Shown here: in pieces, positions 56,743 through 64,000 of the stretch
How positions within the stretch are numbered: the stretch's first letter is position 1
Layout of the letters: each line of letters starts with the position of its first letter
Assembly: GCA_013350335.1 (NCBI GenBank)
Contig: CM023534.1
Coordinates: 24,075,302 to 24,139,301 of the forward strand
Reading direction: 5' to 3'
DNA from: Chimonanthus salicifolius
Taxonomy: Eukaryota; Streptophyta; Magnoliopsida; Laurales; Calycanthaceae
DNA: 64,000 nucleotides
The notes under the pieces: generated by a model
Told to the model about the DNA's origin: nothing
What the model saw: only the letters and a program-made list of their open reading frames with translations
Databases searched by the model: none
Made by a program: the position numbers and the translations under genes

Positions 56743-56931
56743 ATGGCGAAGATAGCATTGGGGAACAGGGAGGATGCGACTCAGCCCGACTGCCTCAGCG
56801 CCTTGGTGGCTGAGCTCGTCTGCACCTTCCTTTTTGTATTCATCGGCGTCGGTACCGCCATGGCTGCTGGTTCTCTCTCCTCTCAGCGTCTCTTCTGGCG
56901 TTTAAAGTCGACACTTTCTCTTCAAGCGTGA
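56743..56931 (+). pseudogene. N-terminal fragment of a tonoplast intrinsic protein (TIP, aquaporin)
   Basis: The reading [20 protein letters not shown] followed by [22 protein letters not shown] (56743-56868) matches the N-terminus and first transmembrane helix of plant TIPs, closest by eye to TIP4-type. After about residue 42 the match ends; neither NPA pore motif nor the other helices occur in the element. TIPs are vacuolar water and small-solute channels with six helices, so this piece cannot form a pore. An in-frame ATG at 56659 would add a 28-residue basic leader; the family start is 56743. The frame is open to 56931, so a short chimeric peptide could be made. Confidence 0.85.
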
Positions 56932-57240
56932 TGGATTTTTCTCTGTCAAGGTATAGAAATCACTATTTTTTTTTTTAATTTTTCCCATCTGGACTTTTAC
57001 TCATCACAGCCAATTTCTTGTTCCATCTAGTATTTTTTGGAATGGGCAAATCTTACATTACTTCTAAAGATTTGAGATTCGTGCGCTTATCATCCTTGTT
57101 TTCCTTTTCTTCTTTCTTTAAATTTTTATTTCTCCTCTCTGATTCTGCTCAGATTTCGTGCATGATCTCTTCCTTTCTACCTTTCCATGGTATCCATTTT
57201 CCTAGGGCTGCAACTCGGGTCGGGTTTTGTTGGGTTAAGG

Positions 57241-57388
57241 GTATTACAATCTCGGGTCGGGTTGGGTTCACTAAATCGGGTTTTTGATTTGGGTCGGGTC
57301 GGGTTGGGTTAAGGTATTACAATCTCGGGTCGGGTTGGGTTCACTAAATCGGGTTTTTGATTTGGGTCGGGTCGGGTTGGGTTCAATG
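57241..57388. repeat. Exact 73-bp tandem duplication inside the Pack-hAT arm
   Basis: GTATTACAATCTCGGGTCGG starts at 57241 and again at 57314, and the sequence between is repeated almost to the base. Its identity points to a recent duplication by slippage or unequal exchange. Confidence 0.9.
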
Positions 57389-57462
57389 TAGTGTGAGTCG
57401 GGTTAGAGTTGGGTTTATTAAAACCTGGCCTGCCCGACCTAAGTTGCAGCCCTATGATTATC

Positions 57463-58320
57463 TAATACCTCAAATTTTCGATTTTGCTAGTCTTCGAGCA
57501 AAACAAAAAATTAAAAATTGAATTCTGAAAACTGAAATTCTAAGCTACACCACTTTCGCTGGCACTCTCGATTGTATTTAACGTATGCAACATGCTTTTA
57601 AACCCCTAGGTTATCCTAGTGAACGAGTTATAGTCTCGTGAGTGTTTCTAGTGATGATACCCGCAAACATCAAATTTTAGTAAAAATACACACAAAAATT
57701 TAAATATCATACAATTCTAAATTTATTTCAGAAAACTTATAGCCGCAGTGTAGTGTGTGATCGCCAAATATCAACATAGCCTTATGTTTCCAAACACACA
57801 TAAGTTTTGCAATCACCAAATGATATTGCCCTTTGACTCGAAATCTCACAAGGGTAGATCACTCACAATAAAAATCACTCGGAGATTGGCTTTTATTTTC
57901 TCTCATGTATATGTGAGAGGAGTTTATGTTCACAAAGAAAATTTCTCACATATGTATAAAGAAAAGACGACACAGTTCAAAGAAAAACATAGATCTGATG
58001 AATAGAATATCATTTTCCTAAGAACGTTGAATCAAACACCATATTTCTTCTTCCTCTACTTTCCACATAAAGATCATATTATACTTACGATCAATTAGGT
58101 TTTTCAATAGGACGAAACGTGGCTTAGGACCGGGTCAATCAAAGAATCGATAAAAGACTCAAAAATTAATACTTTAATTTGAAAATGTTAGAGGTCTTTA
58201 ATATTGTAGATGTGATATTCCTTCCTCTATTTTTCTTTCTACACTCTGAAAGTATTTTTATTTTCTCTTTTTTTTCACCTTTTTTTTCATATTTTTCTTT
58301 TCACATCCCATTTTTTTAAT
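57463..58320. other. Unassigned DNA
   Basis: An AT-rich stretch with no domain or repeat match. A pyrimidine-rich track (58250-58320) leads into the Mutator-type MITE. Confidence 0.5.
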
Positions 58321-58758
58321 AGGTAGCGATCCTCCCACGGGAGGTTTGTATAATCAGACACGGGTTTTAGTATATTACCAATTTTACCCTTCACATAGAC
58401 AGTAAAATCGTCTCACCAACCCTTCATATGAACAGTAAAATCGGCTTGCCGAAATTTGCATGAACAGTAATTTCGGCTAGCCGAAATACGCTTGAACAGT
58501 AATTTCGACTAGCCGAAATTCGCATAAACAGTATTTTCGGCTAGCCGAAAATTGCATGAACAGTACTTTTGGCTAGCTGAAAATCACATGAACAGTACTT
58601 TCAGCTAGCCAAAATTCGCATGAACAGTAAATCGAGTCGCCAAAATTTTACTGTTCATGCAAAGGGACCGATTTTACTGTTCATGCGAAGGATAAAATTG
58701 GCAATACACTAAAACCTGTGTTGGGTTACACAAAATACCCGTGGGAGGATCGCTACCC
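58321..58758. mobile_element. Mutator-type MITE with a 32-bp palindrome array
   Basis: The ends AGGTAGCGATCCTCCCACGG (left) and, reversed, GGGTAGCGATCCTCCCACGG (right) form near-perfect terminal inverted repeats. They are flanked by TTTTTTTAAT at 58311-58320 and 58759-58768, a 10-base duplication consistent with the 9-11 bases typical of Mutator-like elements. The left two thirds is an array of eight GAACAGTA units (period 32); two reversed units (TACTGTTCATGC at about 58648 and 58675) lie near the right end. No coding sequence, 438 bp. Confidence 0.92.
58397..58660. repeat. Eight-unit, 32-bp tandem array of ATTTCGGCTAGCCGAAAT palindromes
   Basis: GAACAGTA or its variant begins at 58397, 58430, 58462, 58494, 58526, 58558, 58590 and 58622, a period of exactly 32 after the first unit. 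Each unit holds TTTCGGCTAGCCGAAA or a near copy, an 8-9 base-pair stem with almost no loop. Units differ by one to four bases, mainly in the palindrome arms (for example GGCTAGCTGAAA, CAGCTAGCCAAA). Confidence 0.95.
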
Positions 58759-58768
58759 TTTTTTTAAT

Positions 58769-59481
58769 ATATGAATGTTCCCTTTCTCTTTCCTTTTTCA
58801 CCATATATTTTTTCTCTTTTTACACATTTTTTTTTTCAGAACTAACCATCCCAAATTCATCCCTAACCTTTCTCATGTGTAATGAGTCATGGATATGAAA
58901 TATTGGCTCAAACTCAATAACTGGAGTTGGTTATGGTAAATATGGCTATAAGAATATTGGTTCTATAAGGCTCAATTTGGGAACTAATCAGATAAAATGA
59001 CCAATACAGGTAGGGTTGAAGGCTCAAACGGTCCAACAATGGCCTATATCATTTTCTAAGCTTCATATGGTTATTTTCTTGTTTCAAATAAATTCAGAAA
59101 AATTTCTAGTGTAATAATCCAATTTTAATGTCATTCTTAGTATTTGACCAAAATCAAATAATAATGAGATCTTACAACAAAAATATTGTGCACTTCAAAG
59201 AAGATTAAGAATTTACTTATTATAACCATCAGAAAAATCGAATGGCTCAAAAGCTCATCCTGTATAAGTCTCCACTTCTATTCTTCCAGTGATTACTTGG
59301 CTCATGAATATTCTTCTTTTTCAGGCTTACATTAACATGACTGTGGAAGAAATTTTCAAGCATTAATTCCATAAAATTCCTTTGAAAAAGCATGATATAA
59401 ATTTTTTTATTTGCATATTTAAGCTAAAAATATTTTTTTAAAAAACAGATAAATAAAATGGACTTCAAAAACAGACAAATG
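58769..59481. other. Unassigned AT-rich DNA
   Basis: No gene or defined repeat is recognised on either strand; the region lies between the MITE and a probable gypsy 3' region. Confidence 0.45.
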
Positions 59482-60250
59482 TAACCCCCATTTACCCCCA
59501 AACTTAAATTGAACATTGTCTTCATTATTCCTTAATCTACATGGGCCCCTACAAATTAGAAGAAAATTTCAAAAAAATTACCATTGCACTTTATAAGTAT
59601 CTGAGATGGCTCCACTTGCACAAAACCTATAACAACCACAAAAAGAAAAGATTCCAGACTTACTCTTACACAAAACTAAACTGACTTAAACAAAAATGGA
59701 CACCAAACAACACTGACAGGCTGAAAAACCCTAAATTAGACTCATTGACTCAGACAAGTACATACATGTACAACCACATATAAACAGACACAGACACACC
59801 ACAGTCAACCCTGATTGACGAATAGTGTTTTGGGTGACTTCATGAATGGGACTAATGTAGATACAAAAAGCATTTGTGGAATTTTAAATTTTGCTGCTCA
59901 CTCTTCTAGTCACAAATGGGGTGAAATCCAATATGGAAGTCACCTCATTAATCCCACTGTCATCTTTAAAATTTATACCACCATCAGCCACACTCTTCTC
60001 AATAAGGTCACAACAAGTAGAATTCAGTGAAGGTTCATGAGCTACAGTCTCAATTACCTCACTGAACCTGCTGTCGATCACATTGGATGGGGGCTCAATG
60101 ACTCTGGGCTCCATAACTATAGACTCAATTCTAACCAAAAGATTGGTCGAATCGCGCTTCCAACTAGTCATTGTCACATAAAGACAAACCAAGACCAAAC
60201 AAAGACTGCAAGCATGACCTAACTCTAAAAAAAAAATCAAAAGCACACTC
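59482..60250 (-). pseudogene. Possible internal region of a non-chromovirus (OTA/Tat-type) gypsy element
   Basis: On the minus strand AAGTTTGGGGGTAAATGGGGG (59484-59505) resembles the purine-rich tract found late in Athila/Tat-type plant elements. Upstream of it (60246-59884) is a 120-codon open reading beginning with a hydrophobic stretch and continuing KRDSTNLLVRIES, SRFSEVIETVAHEPSLN. I do not recognise the product. The assignment is by the tract and position only. Confidence 0.3.
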
Positions 60251-61458
60251 TAAGACTCTAGACATTTCCTACTCTCTGCAAGAGAGAACCTTTAGTCAAT
60301 GGAGTCAAATCTAACCACAACACAACCAGGTAAGTTCCCAGGTAACTGGAGGGGTCACAGAGGTCCCGCTTAAAACCCAGAATCCTTAGATTGATAGTTT
60401 TTTTGACAGAACTTTCCTAGACACCGTGAGTATGGAAGAGGCTACACTAGATAATCTATTGGCTACCCTATTAAAGAGGGTCCTATGAGCTATGAAAACC
60501 CTAAAACTTTGGTTCTAATTGATTTTAATTTCAATGCATGAACCAATTTTTATCTTTTTTTTTTTTTTTTTATGAATGCAAATCCTAAATCTAACACACA
60601 ATGATGCAAACAATTGAACAATAATCAAAACAATCTAATTAATTCACGAAACTAACATCCTAGATGCACAATGAAAAATTCGAATTTATAAAAAAAATTA
60701 TGCAAGAAAACCTAAAAATAATCTACATGATGATGCATAAAAATTAAAAATTAAAGAAAATGGTTTAAGTATGCAATTTAAAATCCCTGTAAAATTCATA
60801 GGGTGACAACCTAAAAGTAGTGCTTTCTACAAAAAAATTTTAAAGTATGCAATTTAAAATCCCTGCAAAATTCACCACTCAAAACCTATGTGAAGACTCT
60901 AAATCTCATAAAAATATGCATGAGACCTAATCTAAATGCAAATTTTCCTAAAGTTATAACTAGTAGAGGAACTAAAATGTGTGAATCTCAATAAAGAATT
61001 CTAAGTTAATCTAAGGCCATACAAATTATCTAAAATTAATTTCCACAAAAATAAAAAAATTTAAGTCTAAGATTAACCTATTAATTTCAAAAATTAGATC
61101 TTTTTCATGAAAATTGATTTTTAATGAATTTAGATACTTTAATTAGGAACCTTCCAGAATTAGATAAATTTCTAAAAATAGAATTTTCTAACATTAGAAT
61201 CTCTCTAAATTAGTCACTTTTTTAGGAATAAAAATTTCTAAATTACGTAACTAGCCTAAATTAGAAATTTCTAAAATCTCCAGTTTTTTAATTTAGCAAA
61301 TTTCTAAAATTCCCATATTTTCATAAACTTCTAAAATTAGGGAACCAATTAAAATGAGAATTTTCTAAGTAGGAATTTTCTAATTTTAAAGATTTTCCTA
61401 GATTAGAAATTTCCAAAAGCACATATTTTCTAAATTCTCTTACAACGGCGCAAAAAAC
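60251..61458. other. AT-rich DNA with short internal repeats
   Basis: A block GTATGCAATTTAAAATCCCTG occurs twice (about 60769 and 60845), and from 61080 to 61440 the word AATTAGAATTTTCTAA and close variants recur irregularly about ten times, giving a degenerate TTAGAAATTTCTAAA inverted pattern. No gene seen. Confidence 0.5.
61080..61440. repeat. Degenerate array of TTAGAAATTTCTAA-type words
   Basis: Near-palindromic words around AGAAATTTCTAA, TAGAATTTTCTAA and AAATTTCTAAAAT recur at about 20-40 base intervals. They are AT-only apart from one G/C pair, so chance similarity contributes, but the density is well above the neighbouring AT-rich DNA. Confidence 0.45.
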
Positions 61459-62547
61459 TGTTAGAGCCCTGGTTTATCAATGTCTGCTCTTGTCAATTCT
61501 GTGAACATGTCAAAGACCTTTCCTTGGATGTTTGTATCAGAGGATTGCTTGAAGTCCATAAAGATTGCTGAGGATCTCTTTGGTGTTGTGGCAACCAAAC
61601 AGGTAAACCAAACCCTTATGACCTTAGGTTGGGTTCATAATCTATTGGTTAAAATTAATTTAGGCCCAAATATGCAACCCATATTGGAAAAGGCCCAAAA
61701 AGATGAAGCTCAGTAGATACAGTCACATCAGGCTGGGTTCGGCTGGTCGAACAAGGTTCGGCCGGTCGAACAAGGGTCGACTAGTGGAACAACTTATCTT
61801 TTTATCCGAATTTTGATATTTGGGTGCCGTGTATAGTCCACCAGTCGATCAGTCGAAAATAGTTGACTGGTCGAGAGTCTGGATTATTTTCTAGTCTTTT
61901 TGTTTTGTGTGCTCACAGGATCAACCAGTCGACCTTATTCGACTGATCATGTAGTCTCTCTCAAAACTTCTTTTCAACCCTATCATCCGTGTGAACTTTG
62001 ACATGTCAAGAAACAGAGGCTTTGACATGTCAAGAAACTCTCTTTCAGCATGCAACCTACTATCCAAAGAACACAAAAGAAGATTGACACAAGACCCAAG
62101 GCAAGTGTTTTCCTCTTCGTTTTATTTCATTTAATATTGTAAGGTGGATTAGATATTTGTTAGTCGAAATAAAAAATAGGTGTCGAGGATTAAACCTCAA
62201 TGGTCGAACCTCTTTTAAAATTAGGACTGTAATTTTAAGGTATTTTATCCTAATTTTTAGTCTGTCCCGGGTAACACCAAGTTGGGTGATTCCAAGAGTA
62301 GATGTAGGTTCTTTGAACTGAACCACTATAAATGTTGGTGCAAAGTATGAATGTTTGTACGGTGCATTTATGTTTCGAGTTAGATATGATATTTGCTTAT
62401 ATGATTTAATTAATTATTTCAATCTATTTATATTGTGATGATTGTTTCTTGTGTTGTGTGTTTTTAATCACATTGAGTTTAAAAGGAATTCGGTAAATTA
62501 ATTTAAAATTTTAAAAGGTCCTTTTCACCTCCATCTAGGACTATGCA
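61459..62547 (+). repeat. Third SIRE-like LTR family, with CGACTGGTCG motifs
   Basis: It starts TGTTAGAGCCCTGG and ends near ATCTAGGACTATGCA at 62547, about 1089 bases, with the SIRE-type U5 word TTTTCACCTCCATCTAGG. Between 61738 and 61960 are repeated half-palindromes (GGCCGGTCGAAC, GGGTCGACTAG, CCAGTCGATCAGTCGA, TTGACTGGTCGAG, ACCAGTCGACC). A direct repeat TTTGACATGTCAAGAAAC occurs at about 61998 and 62021. No internal sequence is attached. Confidence 0.65.
61738..61960. repeat. GTCGACTGGTCGA-type palindromic words in the LTR
   Basis: Six or seven words combining GGTCGA, AGTCGA and TCGACT are spread over 220 bases, often in inverted pairs 8-20 bases apart. They differ in sequence from those at 14.7 kb and 26.8 kb but have the same design. 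Confidence 0.75.
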
Positions 62548-62577
62548 TTAGCCCAGTCTGGACTTTCAAAAACTTCT

Positions 62578-64000
62578 TGTGAAATTTTAAATACTTGCGC
62601 GTACGAACCATTTATAGTATAGATTTATGACTACGAGGTTGAACCCACGGGGAATTAAGAAAATATATCCAAAATACATTATGTAGTCTAAGAAATTATA
62701 AGATCTTGGAATAGAACCAAAAAATAGAAAAATAATTTCTAAACTTAGAAAAAAATCCCACACTTAGAATCATTTTAAGAATAGAAAATCAGTCTAAAAA
62801 TAGAAATATCATCTAAAATTGGAAATTATGTAATTAAGAATACTAAATTCATACGAAATCATTATTCAATAAAATTCATCTCTAAGATCTCAAAATAATG
62901 TAGTTTACCTTAGATCTAAAAATTATCTAGAACACACTAGAAATTGGTAGAATAAATTTAGAAAATTAAATAACCTTATTCTAACTTAAGATTAACGAAG
63001 AAACTCACATCAAACTCCAACCTAGTTCCAAATGCCACAAGAATTGAGTTTATGGATAAAAAGTAAAAAAGGTATATACATATTTACAATTGAATTGATT
63101 CAAACAATCTAAGATGGCATCATATCTCATATTCTATGAAAAGTAAAATCAAGGCTTAGATCTTGGAGCTCACTTAAATTAAGAAAGAGTCTTAGAATGG
63201 AAAAATCAAGTTCGACCAATCCTAATTATTTCCACTGTCCTTGAAATTCTTAGAATATTTTTCAACATAAATTCATAAAAAGAATAAAAATAAATCGAAC
63301 CATCACCATGCATAATTCGAAAATCAGAAAACCATAAATCTAAAAGCACCACCTTGAATTTATTCAATTGATGGGAAAAAATAAAGAATTTCCATGGAAG
63401 GATTCTTGAAGAGAAAATACAAGAATTACAAGATGCAAAATTCGAAAATCACCAACTTTAAATCCAATGCAAAATTCGAATATTACCCTTGAAATCATGA
63501 TCCTCTCCTCTCCCTAATTCAATGCTCACCTTAGCCTCTTGATCAGTTGATTTTCTTACTAGGGATGCTCCTCTATTTATAAGCACCGAAGGGATTAATA
63601 AGTAAGGGCTTCGGCGAATTTGGGAAAGTTTTCCTCCACTGTGCGACGGGTTTCCTTCAGTCTCTGCAGGTCTCTCTTTTAAACTACGTGGGTTGTCATT
63701 CTTTTCAATGAGAGATGATAGAGTTTTGGCCCTTCTCCAATTTGATCTTATCCTTAATCCATGTCAGTTGTCCCTGCTTTGATCCTCCTTTCTTTTCTTC
63801 TTACGTATTTGTTATATAGCCTACTCGTCCTCTTCTATTTTTTCATTCGTTTCTTTTCTTGGATTGATTTTGCAACCCACTTTATTTTACCTTCCTTTTC
63901 TTCTCCTTCTATTTTCAGTCAGTTGTTCCTTCTATTCTTTCTCTTTTCAATTCTTCTACTCCCTTTGCAGATCTTCCTTCTCTAGGCCTTTCTGAGTCGA
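62578..64000 (-). repeat. Unassigned repeat family, copy 2 (runs off the window)
   Basis: It begins TGTGAAATTTTAAATACTTGC and matches 52530-53735 in order, with extra blocks near 62700-62800 and 62990-63120. A CCTCTATTTATAAGC word at 63571-63585 is a TATA box read on the minus strand (CTTATAAATAG), placed as in the 28.4-kb copy. The right end is outside the window. Confidence 0.75.

Larger units (their letters stand above)
56362..57454 (+). mobile_element. Pack-type hAT element carrying an aquaporin gene fragment
   Basis: The terminal inverted repeats TAGGGCTGCAACTCGGGT (left) and TAGGGCTGCAACTTAGGT (right, reversed) are flanked by a perfect 8-bp duplication TGATTATC (56354-56361 and 57455-57462). 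The outer ~230 bases on each side are GGGTCGGGT-rich like the MITE at 41811-42159. The centre (about 56590-57200) is non-repetitive and holds a TATA-like box, leader, and first exon of a TIP aquaporin. A second copy of the left end sits at 57203 and starts a 73-bp exact tandem (57241/57314). No transposase is present. Confidence 0.9.

Noticed and set aside
58397..58660. Regular repeat-spacer look reminiscent of a CRISPR array
   Set aside because: Units are directly adjacent (period 32, no unique spacers), the element is bounded by terminal inverted repeats and a target duplication, and the context is a plant nuclear genome.
61480..61716. 78-codon open reading (SEDCLKSIKIAEDLFGV...)
   Set aside because: It looks protein-like but lies within the U3 of a SIRE-like LTR directly after the LTR start; no family is recognised and the position argues against a host gene.

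Overview
The window looks like nuclear DNA of a flowering plant with a large, repeat-rich genome. It is AT-rich and dominated by LTR retrotransposons: Ty3/gypsy chromovirus (Tekay/Del-like) and Ty1/copia SIRE/Maximus-like. It also holds TRIMs, hAT- and Mutator-type non-autonomous DNA elements and an L1-type LINE remnant. Only one convincing host gene is present, a three-exon F-box/LRR/FBD-like gene on the + strand. The species cannot be named from the sequence.

Layout. 1-12252: a decayed Tekay-like gypsy element (partial 5' LTR, PBS, gag, protease, RT, RNase H, integrase, 3' LTR). Its integrase is split by a 3.6-kb solo LTR with a perfect 5-bp target duplication (GTCTT) and an array of hairpin-forming palindromes. 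14.0-16.3 kb: minus-strand SIRE-like LTR, PPT and env-like remnant; the LTR carries a different palindrome array. 16.3-19.1 kb: a minus-strand gypsy LTR. 19.1-27.5 kb: a minus-strand SIRE-like element that kept gag and an env-like region but shows no pol; its gag is split by a solo LTR of the same family. 27.5-33.4 kb: tandem repeats, LTR fragments and a double foldback of about 720 bp.

33.7-40.5 kb: the F-box gene. Its 5.3-kb first intron contains a hAT-type element with an 8-bp target duplication and a LINE 3' end. 41.8 kb: a hAT-type MITE. 43-48 kb: a gypsy LTR fragment and a plus-strand SIRE derivative with env-like region, PPT and 3' LTR. 48.7-52 kb: two TRIM elements, one complete with a perfect GGTAG duplication and sitting inside a gypsy LTR. 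52.5 kb and 62.6 kb: two copies of an unassigned repeat family. 56.4-57.5 kb: a hAT-type element that carries the promoter-like region and first exon of a tonoplast aquaporin (Pack-type capture). 58.3-58.8 kb: a Mutator-type MITE with a strict 32-bp array of palindromes.

The most notable theme is that arrays of short, regularly spaced palindromes recur inside at least five unrelated mobile-element families here. A second theme is that almost all premature stops in the gypsy element and the zinc-knuckle losses in the SIRE gag are explained by single C-to-T or G-to-A transitions, as expected from deamination of methylated cytosines.
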